The notes under the pieces are model-generated. The model saw only the letters and a list, made by a program, of their open reading frames with translations, had not been told where the DNA came from and ran no database searches. Shown here in pieces: positions 46,091-56,028 of a stretch of DNA of 64,000 nucleotides; position 1 is the stretch's first letter, and each line of letters begins with the position of its first letter. This DNA is from Dactylonectria macrodidyma. Lineage: Eukaryota > Ascomycota > Sordariomycetes > Hypocreales > Nectriaceae. The stretch spans positions 1,780,501 through 1,844,500 of the forward strand of contig JAGMUV010000002.1 of the NCBI GenBank assembly GCA_020744425.1, read 5' to 3'. The position numbers and the translations under genes were made by a program.

Positions 46091-47260
46091 ATGCGAAACA
46101 TTTCTAAGCGCGCCCTGGCTCACGAGCTATCGTCAGGCCTCGTCTGTCGCAGCTGTCGGCTCCAGCGCCGCCAATTCGCGTCGTCGCCTGCCCCTCCCTC
46201 CCCCGCCGGCGCCGGCCTCACGTCTTTGTCATCCCGTCGCCTCATCTCCGTCACTGGCCCAGACGCTGCTAAGTTTCTGCAGGGCATCGTGACGGCGGAC
46301 GTCACTTCCAAGAACGGCCAGCCGAGGAATGACGGCTTCTACACGGCGTTTCTCACCGCCACTGGCAGAGTGCTTTTTGACGTCTTCGTGTATCCGAACC
46401 ATGGCACCTCGGGAGCGTCGGCTGACGTGCCCGGGTTCCTGATCGAGGTGGATACCGACCAGGCGCAGACGCTGGCAAAGCATATCAAGCGATACAAGCT
46501 GAGGGCGAAGCTAGCTGTTAAATTGCTGGGCGAGGACGAAGCAAGCGTTTGGCACGCCTGGGACGACGCAGGCAAGACCGATTGGGACTCGATTGTGGGA
46601 TCAACCAAGCTCTCCCTCAAGGACCCCCGAGTACCCGGCCTGGGATATCGGTTTGCGCGGCTGGACCAGAAGGCTCCCGAAGTTGACCTCGAACGAACCA
46701 CCGAAGATGCGTATACGATCCGGCGGTATCTACAAGGCGTTGCAGAGGGCCAAGAGGAGATGCCGAGGGAACACTCCCTCCCACAAGAGAGCAATATGGA
46801 CATTATGAACGGCATAGACTGGCGAAAGGGTTGTTATGTCGGTCAGGAACTCACCATCCGCACCCGGCATCGTGGAGTCGTCCGCAAGCGCGTTCTGCCT
46901 TGCGTTGTGTATGAGAAAGACCACGCCGCCCCCACTGCGCTTGCATACCACGCGGAGAGCCTGTCTCTCGAGAGTGTGACCGCAGACATGATCCCACAGG
47001 CCACGAGCATCGGTCGCTTTGAGAAGCGCGGCCGCAGCGCGGGCAAGTGGCTCAAGGGGGTTGGCAACCTCGGGCTCGGCCTGTGCCGCCTGGAGATTAT
47101 GACCGATGTCGTCCTCCCCGGTGAGACGGCGGCCGCGACTTTCAACCCCGAGGACGAGTTCCTGGTGGAGTGGGGAGAAGAAGGGAGCAAGACGGGTGTC
47201 AAGGTCAAGGCGTTTGTGCCTGAGTGGCTGAGGCAAGGGTTGGAAGCCCAGAAGCATTGA
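46091..47260 (+). CDS. IBA57: IBA57/CAF17 homologue, mitochondrial Fe-S cluster assembly factor
   Basis: Single exon, 389 aa. Iba57 is a folate-binding GcvT-like protein of the mitochondrial matrix that works with Isa1/Isa2 in making [4Fe-4S] clusters for aconitase and lipoate synthase. The ATG at 46091 opens a clear presequence (MRNISKRALAHELSSGLVCRSCRLQRRQF). The frame continues upstream but would replace the presequence with unrelated residues, so the internal ATG is preferred. The N-terminal fold has LISVTGPDAAKFLQGIVTADV and GFYTAFLTATGRVLFDVFVYP. The family signature KGCYVGQELTIRTRHRGVVRKR, with its conserved cysteine, is intact. The C-terminal block VGNLGLGLCRLEIM is also typical. Confidence 0.94.
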   Translation: MRNISKRALAHELSSGLVCRSCRLQRRQFASSPAPPSPAGAGLTSLSSRRLISVTGPDAAKFLQGIVTADVTSKNGQPRNDGFYTAFLTATGRVLFDVFVYPNHGTSGASADVPGFLIEVDTDQAQTLAKHIKRYKLRAKLAVKLLGEDEASVWHAWDDAGKTDWDSIVGSTKLSLKDPRVPGLGYRFARLDQKAPEVDLERTTEDAYTIRRYLQGVAEGQEEMPREHSLPQESNMDIMNGIDWRKGCYVGQELTIRTRHRGVVRKRVLPCVVYEKDHAAPTALAYHAESLSLESVTADMIPQATSIGRFEKRGRSAGKWLKGVGNLGLGLCRLEIMTDVVLPGETAAATFNPEDEFLVEWGEEGSKTGVKVKAFVPEWLRQGLEAQKH

Positions 47261-49032
47261 TGAGTATAAAACGGAGGGGTAGAGATGGAACACTGTACTA
47301 TGTACGATTATGTATGACGACCTTATCCTAGTAGGAATCAGATACCCCAACTCTTATTCGGACTGTTTTCCCTTGCTGCGTTGGGCTGTGATGTGCGGAA
47401 CTGGAATTTGTCTAGTTTTAGTCGTTAGCTCGTTGACTTTACCATTTATCACAACTGTCCTGCGAACCAATTTCCTATCCTGATTGTTTCAAGCCACGCA
47501 AGGGAGATCTCTCATCCCTCAAGCCGAACCATCCCTGCTGTGGAGAGTTTGCCAGGACAGGCTTGTTTTATGCTGGCTTGAATGGCGACCCGAAACCGAG
47601 AAGAGGTGGCAGGGCTGAAGGGGCGGAGTTAACGGGAACCAACAGGTGTGCAACTTATTCTGACTACCACTATGCCATGGCAGACTCGGGCAATGCGAAC
47701 CCCCCGGCCCCACGAACTAGAATTGGGCGAGTCTTGGCCCTGGGGGATACTGACCAGCCGTCTTCCCTTGTGCCCCATCACGGCACGTTGGTCGTGGCAC
47801 CGCCGATGCGGGCTAAGTCAGTGATCGACCGTTTCCCCATTGTGAGAGGCCACGGCCGGGGCACAAGAAGGCAGCGAGGTGAGACATGGTGCTGCCTCGG
47901 GCACTATCTCATGTAACCCGCTTCCGCGCCCTTTAGACGGGGGCCATACACGGGCCGGCAAGTCGTAGGTGGACAAGGCGCAGAGGGCATGCTGCTAAGA
48001 ATGATCGACGTCCACGCCGAGCAGCTTGTTGGTGCGACTGAGCTCTGGTAACCTGCTTGGGACCGCGTTGGCATCGGTGTGAGCTGCACTGAGTGAGGAC
48101 AGGGCAGGACAGGGCCTAGTTGATGCGGTTCACGTCCACCTGTCGCCTGTCGTTCGTCCGCTGCTGCGGAAATCACGATGCATCGCTACCGGTGATTGTG
48201 CGGTAAGTCCCCGATGCTTCGACAAGGGGGGCCGCCTCAGCCAGCTCTTGGCATGGCCGTCAAATCCATCAGCTTGACCGACTGCGAGAAACTCGGACGT
48301 CAAGGCGCAGAGACATGCATATCAGCTAGGAATGGTGGCACAGAAGCAACTAATGAAGCTGAATGACGGGCCTCAAACCTTTCTCGGAGGGATTCCTGAT
48401 TGTTGGTTGGATGCCTTTTTGCTGTGCGTGGGGTCAGTGCGAGGAATTGGGTGCCGAGTGGCTCACGGGCTGCTAGCCACCGCCTCTGATCCATATTGCC
48501 CTTCATTTGTTGTTTTCTCGCTCATTATGCATGAGTAGGTGAGGGCGATCATTGAAAGCCATTCTCGAAAGCCTCGCTCCAACCCCGAATTTCTGGTGGG
48601 CTGCAGTGTCTTGATGATAAAATTTGACAGAGGGCTGGTTGGCTTGACATCCCTACAAGCTGCAAGGAAAACCGCCTGTCATAAGAGAGTGATAGCACAG
48701 TTCTTTCTCAAAGAAGAAATGGCCCCTTTCCAGCTTACTCTGCCGGCAATTTAGTGCTAGTCGCTGGTCGGGGATTGGAGCCTGTCACAGGTTGCTTGCT
48801 AGAGACCCTTGGCTGTGCCACTTATTTTGTCCAGATTGTAATTGCCTTGGCACCCTGTCGCTCAACAGCCTCTGTTTCGTGGTGGCCTCTTTTCCAAGCA
48901 TGTATAACTGCGAAGGCTTCCCCCGCCCTGTTTGAGTTGCTTCCTGTCCTTATTTCTCAAAAGTCGACTTCCTGGGGTTCCCATGTGCAACTACCTTCTC
49001 AAGATCCGATTTCCTTTTGCACGTCGATCGCC
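47261..49032. other. Intergenic: IBA57 3' side and DUF2235 gene promoter
   Basis: About 1.8 kb between two rightward genes. Open frames such as 47563-47916 have no recognisable product. The frame of DUF2235 exon 1 is open back to 48754, but that extension lacks family similarity and precedes the conserved start. No repeat or RNA gene seen. Confidence 0.5.
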
Positions 49033-50866
49033 ATGGCCCCTGTCACGACCAAACGACTGATCGCCTGTTGCGATGGAACGTGGATGGATAGCGACAATGG
49101 ATACGAGGAGCCTGGCCTGTTACGATCCCAAGGAACACTTCAGGTCCCCTCCAACGTCACTCGGCTTTCCCGCTGCTTCAAGCGGAGATGCAGTGACGGC
49201 AAGCTTCAGATCATCTCCTATGAATCTGGTGTCGGGACTGGTAGCAACACGCTCGACAGTATCACTGGGGGTGCATTTGGCTTGGGTCTTTCCGAGGTTT
49301 GACCCTGTTCTTTGCGATAAAAGGGAAATTCAGCGGACTAATAGTGACCCATTAGCGAATGCGGGAGACCTACTCGTACCTATGCGCCAACTACATGGAT
49401 GGCGATGAAATCATTCTCGTTGGCTACTCTCGTGGCGCCTTCACTGTTCGTTCAGTTGCCGGGATGGTCGGAGCTCTTGGGCTCTTGACTCGAGAAGGTG
49501 TTGAACACTTCTATCCAATCTTCAAGGATATGCAGCACTGGATGGATCCCCATTACAAGGACCCATTCCCCAATGTGCCTTTCCCGAACAAGCCCAAAGG
49601 CCCAGACGCTGCCAAAGAGTACCGGGCTCGCCTCGAGGAGCTCTGTTACACTCGTGTCAAGCAAGACTGTGGAAAGGGCGAATTGATCAAGATCAAGGCC
49701 GTTTGCGTGTGGGACACTGTCGGTAGTCTCGGAGTTCCCCGTGTCGCGTGGTTGGACAAGTTGGGAATACGGGCGGACAATGACGAATAAGTCCACCTCT
49801 CTTTGCATGACGCTCTGCTCAATGCTGACCTTGAAGCACATACAAGTGGCACAATACGAGCCTATCGGATCGAATAGAGCATGCATTCCATGCTCTCGCC
49901 TTGGACGAGACTCGTCCAGCATTTAGCCCAGCCGTCTGGGAGAGGCTTCCTGGCAACAAGCTGACGACGGATCTGAGGCAGGTCTGGTTCCCTGGGAATC
50001 ACGCAAACTGCGGCGGAGGCTGGGAGGACCAAGGCATTGCTAATTGTACTCTTGCGTGTGAGTTTGAAATTCTATGTTGGTCATGGAGGAACTTCTGAAG
50101 GCCCACCGTGTTGACTGGGCCGCCGTGTCTCTCGAGACTGTGAATCAACATGGCTAATTCGTGCTCAGGGATGATGGATCAACTGGCTTCTGTTGGCGTA
50201 GAATTTGATGCGCCGTCCCTTGAGCGAGTCTTCCTACAGACGAAGGCGTACTATGAGACCTCGGCCGCAACTTGCAACGGAAAGAAGAAGAAGAGAGGGA
50301 TAGATTGGGCCGTCAACCCAATCTTTCAAGGCAACTCTCCATACCGCCCTTGGGGTCTTGGAGCCATCAACAAAGCCAGTAGCCTCTTGTACACCCTCTC
50401 TGGACAGATAATCAGATGCCCGGGCCTATACAAGCCCACTGATCTGAAGACGAAGCTTGATGCCGACCGGTTCCTCATGGACACAAACGAACGAATCCAC
50501 AGCTCGGTGCGGATTCGCCTCGCCTGCAAGGGTCTTGGCCTTAATGACAAGGCGATTTGGGACTGCCCGGCGCTGTTGAAGAAATGGAAAGTGAGGCGCA
50601 CCAAGGAGGAATATGAAGACCCGATTCCCTCGCACCCTGACTGGGATCCCGCCACGGAAACGGACGGGTCTGGCCAGTCCAGTAACTGTGGATTGGGTAG
50701 ATGGGTCTGGGAGTATTGCGGCGACGAAAAGGATGCGCCCACGGACAAGAAACAGCGAATCATGGTGGAAGAACCGCTGGGCCCATATGAGAGATACCTA
50801 CTTAAATTGTCTGCCGGATCACCTCATGTCTATCATTTCGCGGACACTGTGGAGGAAAAATGTTAG
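49033..50866 (+). CDS. DUF2235 / Tle1-like alpha/beta hydrolase with an AT-AC intron
   Basis: Four exons: 49033-49296, 49356-49786, 49840-50057 and 50169-50866; 536 aa. The family start KRLIACCDGTW fixes the ATG. GYSRG (GxSxG, in IILVGYSRGAFTVRS) holds the nucleophilic serine. The acid/base part is probably in KAVCVWDTVGSLGVPR and WFPGNHANCGGGW. Such proteins include bacterial phospholipase effectors and many uncharacterised fungal members, so lipase or esterase activity is inferred. Between exons 2 and 3 the frame meets TAA directly after NDE. Only removal of 49787-49839 (ATAAGT...GCAC) gives the expected NDEYKWHNTSLSDRIEHAFHALALDE. No GT donor produces it. Introns 1 and 3 are ordinary (59 and 111 nt). 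The alternative is a broken gene. Confidence 0.85.
49787..49839 (+). other. Putative AT-AC intron in the DUF2235 gene
   Basis: The 53-nt segment starts ATAAGT and ends GCAC, with a TGCTGAC branch-like site about 12 nt before the end. Its length matches the 51-60 nt introns here. Removal keeps phase (exon 2 leaves GA, exon 3 supplies A) and restores family sequence. The donor resembles U2-type AT-AC introns and not the U12 consensus ATATCC. Confidence 0.72.
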
Positions 50867-51492
50867 AGGGGGGATTTGAGGATAGAACACAAATGAGAAT
50901 CACGCGGGCTCTGGTTGAGGTTTGGAGGTTTCGGAAACATTGTAGTTGGGTTGATCTAGAATGAATGCAACGGTTGAGTAGCACTGGCTTGTGAGCCAAG
51001 GATTCTGAAAAAAAAAAAAAAAAAAAAAAAAAAACAATCCTGGTAAACAATCCACGATAGAATTGGTGAGACTGAGGCATGCTATCTGTATGGTTTTCTC
51101 GATAATAAAAACATGGATAAGTTGTGGTGCTATGAATTTCTTGATATGAAGGGTGAGGTTGAGTTTAACGCTCTAAGTTGGTGTTGGTGGCAACATCATA
51201 AGTATCACGTGCCGTCGCGCTCTGGTGGCGGCGCATTAGAAGGTCGGGTGTCTGGGAACATTTTGGTAGACGCACTTTTAGGTCCACTTCGTCCGGTCGT
51301 CAAGGTAGCCTTTCTTCGAGCTTTGCGACGCTTTTGCAGCATAAATCGCATTGCGGTTTGGCCATAGCGCGTTACTTACACGAGTCATACTCTGGGCTGA
51401 CGATCTTCCCTTCAACATCATTCATGCAGACGAAGTCTGGCCCACGGCCTTCGCCCACTGCCTATCGCTGATTTACCACCGACGAGCTCACC
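50867..51492. other. Intergenic: DUF2235 3' UTR and J-protein promoter, with A27 tract
   Basis: About 625 bp between two rightward genes, holding a 27-nt adenine run. Nothing else recognised. Confidence 0.55.
51008..51034. repeat. Poly-A tract (27 nt)
   Basis: Perfect adenine homopolymer about 140 bp after the DUF2235 stop codon. It could be an A-tract, or a trace of retroposed poly(A), but no target-site duplication is evident. Confidence 0.9.
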
Positions 51493-52341
51493 ATGGAATC
51501 TAAGGCCGCAGACCTGCTTCAGTATGCGCAGGAGTACGCATCGAAGGATGTCGACCTCTACGATCTTCTGGGTATCGACGCCCTCACCGCTAAAGAAGAC
51601 ATCCACCGGGCATGGCGAAAGCGTTCCCTACAATATCATCCTGACAAGGCTGGCGCCAACTTTGACCCCGAAAAGTGGCAGCTCTTTGAGCGCGCCCGCG
51701 ATGTCCTCTCCGACGCCGATGCCCGCGCGGCCTACGACAATGCCATCAAGGCTACGCTGCTGCGCAAGCAGGAGCGCGAGGCCATGGACAATCAGCGCAA
51801 GCACTTCGTCGACGACTTAGAAGCTCGCGAGAACGCGTGGAAGCGCCAAAAAGAAGAAAAGGAGCAGAACGACAGGGATGCGATAGAGAAGGAGAGGACG
51901 CGGCTCTACGAGGAGCGACGGATGCGTGACGAGGAGGAGAAGCGTCAGGCGGATGCCGCCCAGGAGTTGGAGGATCTAGCCGAAGCAAAACGGCGCCTCA
52001 AGGAAAAGAAAGAGAAGAAGAAACAAGACGATGCGAGGGAGAAGTTCTTGAGAAAGTCAAGGAAGGCCGCGGCCGCTAGCGACGGAAAACCACAACCCCG
52101 CGAGCCCTTAACCGGTGTCATTGTGGTCCCTGGAGACTTCGTCTACGACTCAGGGGTCGAAAGAAGAAAGTACTGGGAGCTTGTCTGCGATAAGCTGAGA
52201 GCTGTACAGGCAGTGAGGAATCTTAGCAAGGGCGAGTCGACACCCGAGGAGCAGGAGCAGGCACAAAACGGCCTCCAAGAGGCGAAACTGAGGATACATC
52301 AAGCCGAGGTGAAATTCGCCGAGGAGCAGTCGGCAGCCTGA
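51493..52341 (+). CDS. J-domain protein of the Cwf23/DNAJC17 type (spliceosome-associated)
   Basis: Single exon, 282 aa. The J domain occupies about residues 20-84: DVDLYDLLGIDALTAKEDIHRAWRKRS, then the essential HPD in LQYHPDKAGAN, and FERARDVLSDADARAAYD. A long charged coiled coil (about 95-200, rich in KEEKEQN and RRMRDEEEKRQAD) follows, then a conserved-looking C-terminal part with VIVVPGDFVYDSGVERRKYWELVCDKL. This layout, with J domain first and coiled coil after, fits fission yeast Cwf23 and human DNAJC17, which act with Hsp70 in late spliceosome remodelling. DNAJC17 has an RRM; none is evident here. Convergent with the iso-orotate decarboxylase gene: only 98 bp separate the stops. Confidence 0.88.
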   Translation: MESKAADLLQYAQEYASKDVDLYDLLGIDALTAKEDIHRAWRKRSLQYHPDKAGANFDPEKWQLFERARDVLSDADARAAYDNAIKATLLRKQEREAMDNQRKHFVDDLEARENAWKRQKEEKEQNDRDAIEKERTRLYEERRMRDEEEKRQADAAQELEDLAEAKRRLKEKKEKKKQDDAREKFLRKSRKAAAASDGKPQPREPLTGVIVVPGDFVYDSGVERRKYWELVCDKLRAVQAVRNLSKGESTPEEQEQAQNGLQEAKLRIHQAEVKFAEEQSAA

Positions 52342-52439
52342 GAGGCTGATGGCGAATGACGAACGAAACACGACAGGTAGCCTCAATATACCACAATGGC
52401 TTGCTTATTTTTTTTGTTGCTAATATCGAATGTCTAGTT

Positions 52440-53585
52440 TTACACATCCTCGTTGAGACGCAAAATATCGATGGCATTCCCTCCCATAATGGCTTTGGCT
52501 TCAGTAGACCCCTCGCCCACCGCCTTGGAGACTGCTGCGGCATTCATGCTGACGCTTTCCCACTCGCCTTGCTCATCAGTGGTGAGTGGAGGGAAGAAGG
52601 GATGATCAGTGCCAAACATGAGCCTGTCTGCACCGCTGGCGGCAATGGCCGCCTTGAGTCCGACCTCGGAGTAGACAACAGCGTCAAGGTACACTTGGTC
52701 CTTTAACACATCCCACACCGTCCGGCGGTCTTTGCCCACCTTGCCTTCACGAACTAGCTGCCCGTCATGCATGATGCAGCTCTCTATACGACCGGCGAGG
52801 AAAGGCAGTGTTCCGCCGCTGTGGGCTAGGATCATGCGTAGCTCGCGCACCTTGTCGAACACACCTGATAGGTACATTCTCGTTACTGCAATTGTGGTTT
52901 CCATGGTGAATCCGAGGGCTAAGGGGAGGACGTGGCCATACTCAGCACTAGCCCTTGGACCCCAAACCTCGTTGGGGAGACCATAATGAGGATGAAGGAA
53001 AATGGTCAGCTGTGAAGCAGCCACGGCTTCGAATATGGGGAGGAGATTGGGATCATCAAGGCCCTTCCCTAGCCCTGATGTTCCCAGAATGACTCCCCGG
53101 CAATACCTAAGGCCCTTGAGGTGGTTGACTGAGGAGAGCACCGTATCCAGGGAGGCAGTTAGGGGGAGTGTGCCAAAGAAGTAGAGTCGCCCAGGATGTT
53201 GACCACACATGGCGGAGAACTCATTGTTGACGGACTCGGCCATTGGGCCCGACTCAGATGGGTCCAGGAAGTCCAACCATGGGTTTGCAAGAGAAATGAC
53301 AGAGATGTCTATCTGGTGCGTGTCCATGAAGTGAATTTTCTGAGCAAGCGACGCATAATGCGAGGTGAGGGGACGGCCTGGTAACTTCGCCGCAGCATCT
53401 TTAGCTTCGTCAAGAGTCTTGGCTTCTGTTTCCAAGAGGATGAGGCGTGGATCGGTTGTCTGAGGGAAGCTCCGAACCAGCGGGATGGTGGAGCGGGATT
53501 CGAGAATCTTGATGTACGAAGGAGGGTACATATGCGTGTGAATATCAACGACACAGGTGTCTGAAGGGAGGCGTGAGGACGACAT
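52440..53585 (-). CDS. Iso-orotate (uracil-5-carboxylate) decarboxylase, amidohydrolase family
   Basis: Single exon, 381 aa. The family (ACMSD-like amidohydrolases) uses one Zn2+ to decarboxylate aromatic acids. Metal ligands are visible: HxH at H16 and H18 (VVDIHTHMYPP), the histidine in IFLHPHYGLPNEV, LAHSGGTLPF, and the aspartate in FGTDHPFFPP. Sequence along the length closely matches my memory of the characterised Cordyceps/Metarhizium iso-orotate decarboxylases (PGRPLTSHYASLAQKIHFMDT; GVILGTSGLGKGLDDPNLLPIFEAVA), which convert iso-orotate to uracil. The gene is divergent from thymine 7-hydroxylase, the enzyme that makes iso-orotate, which supports this substrate over aminocarboxymuconate semialdehyde. 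No signal peptide, so cytosolic. Confidence 0.92.
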   Translation of the reverse strand: MSSSRLPSDTCVVDIHTHMYPPSYIKILESRSTIPLVRSFPQTTDPRLILLETEAKTLDEAKDAAAKLPGRPLTSHYASLAQKIHFMDTHQIDISVISLANPWLDFLDPSESGPMAESVNNEFSAMCGQHPGRLYFFGTLPLTASLDTVLSSVNHLKGLRYCRGVILGTSGLGKGLDDPNLLPIFEAVAASQLTIFLHPHYGLPNEVWGPRASAEYGHVLPLALGFTMETTIAVTRMYLSGVFDKVRELRMILAHSGGTLPFLAGRIESCIMHDGQLVREGKVGKDRRTVWDVLKDQVYLDAVVYSEVGLKAAIAASGADRLMFGTDHPFFPPLTTDEQGEWESVSMNAAAVSKAVGEGSTEAKAIMGGNAIDILRLNEDV

Positions 53586-54456
53586 GGTTCAAGCGAGAGC
53601 GGCGCGTGACTCCTTCTAAGGCTTCAGACGGTCGCGTGGCTGGGATTCGAGCACAAAAAGAAATTATTTGCCTGATAGGTAATGAGATGGTGGTCCTGAT
53701 TGAGCTTATGGCTTGTGAGTGGCGGTGGTGTAGAATTAGCTGGAGGCAGAGAGGTTGATGGCGGGGTCAAGCAGATGTATCCGTATGCTTCGGTTTCCGT
53801 AGGTTTCCCGCAATGCCCTGTTATTAAGCCGCTCTCGTCACTGCCGTGTCAAGTATGAAAGCCCCGCCAATTTTAAAAGAACAACAGCTAGCAGAGCTTC
53901 CAAAGGCAGGGATGTCAAAGCTTGACCAACCCCGCGGTGAATATTGGTAACAAAGGGAAGGTCGCAACCTCGGATCCACCCCGGCTCCCCACTCCAGAAT
54001 AGGTGTTATCGCCTTGTGAGGCACGACCCGACGACAGTGAGACATCTCACTTGCCTCTTATCGGCACTAATTGACGAGGGGTCATCCTGCAGGCGCGCCG
54101 ACGGCATTGGGGACTTGCCGTCCCAATGATGCTACGACACCGTTTGTAATTGCCTATCACAATCGACGAGACAACCCTACTTACCCGGCCTGCCCTCCTT
54201 CCCGGCCGGGGCCGTCCTAAATGTTAAGGTACCTAAGGTAGACACTGTCTTACGGACAGGCTGCGAAGTGAGGTGCTACCGGTCGAACCTTCCTCCTATT
54301 CGGGTGCAACGTTTTGGGTTTGTGGCTTATTATATGTCCGACATCGCCTCGTGATTCTGGATGTTGCTATTGCTCTACTTACTCCATTCATCCAACCTTG
54401 GAATTCCAGTTGATCGCAATCGCCCCTTCATCTTGCACGTCTGACTATTCGCTGCC
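53586..54456. promoter_or_regulatory. Divergent promoter of the thymine-salvage gene pair
   Basis: This 871-bp segment lies between the start codons of iso-orotate decarboxylase and thymine 7-hydroxylase. It contains four HGATAR sites (TGATAG 53673-53678; the complement at 54006-54011, 54058-54063 and 54154-54159), the binding form of AreA/NIT2 nitrogen regulators. About two to three would be expected by chance, so enrichment is weak. Coordinate control of both genes is plausible. Confidence 0.5.
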
Positions 54457-55619
54457 ATGGCTTCCGACGCTGCTGTTAGCAAGGAGGGTCTCGTCATCCC
54501 CGTAGGTTCCATCGCTAACCACTGCTTCAACCTCGACTAACCCTCGCATAAGCTCATCGACTTCGCTCGCTTCCTGAGTGGAACGCCCGCAGAACGCAAG
54601 GAGACAGCCGACGCCATCCTGCATGGGTTCCAGACGGCTGGCTTCATATATCTAAAGAACCACTCCGTTCCGCTAGATGACTTGAAGCATGCCTTCTCCA
54701 CATCAGCCCGGTTCTTTGACCAGCCATCCGAAGACAAGCTGGCTTTGGGGTGGACGACGCCCCAGGCTAATCGCGGCTACTCGGCGCCAGGTCGCGAGAA
54801 GGTCACCACGAACCTTATGGAAATCGGTGATGTCGAAAAGATCCGCGCTGCAGCACCGGACATGAAGGAGAGCTTTGAGATTGGTCGCGAAGGCGAAGAG
54901 GGACTCCCGAACCAGTGGCCTAAAGAAGGCGCGGTGGACGGTTTCAAGACTGATATGCTGGCTTTCTTCGAACAGTGCAAGGAGCTGCACGTCGAAGTCA
55001 TGAGAGCCATCGCCGTGGGGATGGGTTTGGACGAGGAGTTCTTTGATGGTTTCATTGATGTCGGCGACAACACACTGCGGTTGTTGCATTATCCGGCGAT
55101 CAAGAGCGAAATCTTCAAGATTAACCCCGGCGCCGTGCGTGCGGGAGAGCACAGTGTACGTGTTGCAAGCGAGCTAGACCATGGTGAAAATTGCTGACTT
55201 CGACAAGGACTACGGATCCATCACTCTGCTTTTCCAAGACACCCGGGGCGGATTGCAAGTCAAGAGCCCCAACGGGCAATTCGTCGATGCCACTCCCATT
55301 GAAGGCACCGTTGTCGTCAATGCTGGCGATTTGCTTGCACGATGGAGCAACGACACCATCAAGAGCACCATCCATCGTGTTGTTGAGCCACCGCGTAAAT
55401 CAGCCGATTCGTACCCTCCGCGTTACAGTATTGCGTAAGTAGACATCTGTCATTCATCTCGATTACGCATGCTAAAATGGCTTCAGGTACTTTTGCAACC
55501 CCAACTTCAAGAGTCACATCGAAGCTCTACCAGGCACGTACTCGAGTGAGCAGGACAAGAAGTATAGCGGCATCAACAGTGGTGATTACTTAGTGCAGAG
55601 ACTCACTGCCACCTATTGA
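54457..55619 (+). CDS. Thymine 7-hydroxylase (thymine dioxygenase), Fe(II)/2-oxoglutarate dependent
   Basis: Four exons: 54457-54501, 54553-55155, 55208-55434 and 55487-55619; introns of 51, 52 and 52 nt; 335 aa. The enzyme oxidises the 5-methyl of thymine in three steps to 5-carboxyuracil (iso-orotate). It belongs to the isopenicillin-N-synthase-like dioxygenases. Iron ligands are H215 and D217 (GEHSDYGSITLLFQD, formed across a splice) and H272 (IKSTIHRVVEPP). The 2-oxoglutarate-binding arginine is in PPRYSIAYF. Blocks LHGFQTAGFIYLKNH, WTTPQANRGYSAPGREKV and LLHYPAIKSEIFKINPGAVRAG agree with my recollection of fungal thymine hydroxylases. The neighbouring iso-orotate decarboxylase completes the route to uracil, which supports the substrate. 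Confidence 0.93.
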
Positions 55620-56028
55620 AGCATTAGCCTGTTGCTTATGGCGACAGGTCCAAAGTACAAAATGTGGAACGGCACGCATTCATTACTGCCATTTTAGTCA
55701 CTTTCGTGGAATAACGAGCTCAATGAACACAAAATGACCCATCGCCACTGGCACAGTGAGCCATTATCACTACTGTAATGTACCTTACTCACAGAATCGC
55801 CATGCGGCGCAGACCGAGAGGGGTCATGCGTGGCTGATTCTCCGCCATCTCACGTGGAAGAACCTGGCGATTGGGCATGCCAAAGTCATCTGCCTCCTCA
55901 GCGTGGGGGACCAGCCTGGTCGCCGGGGTGTACATGACAATGAAATACCACAACTCGGCATCGCTTTATATCATCACCACCCGAAATTCCACATCCTTGA
56001 CTGTCGCTCTTTCGTGCTTGTGCGAGTA
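55620..56028. other. Intergenic: thymine 7-hydroxylase 3' UTR and APH-like gene upstream region
   Basis: About 410 bp. The frame of the next gene is open through this region back to 55756 but without an ATG. Nothing else seen. Confidence 0.45.

Noticed and set aside
48754..49032. N-terminal extension of the DUF2235 protein
   Set aside because: The conserved family start (KRLIACCDGTW) immediately follows the ATG at 49033; the upstream part reads like promoter DNA.
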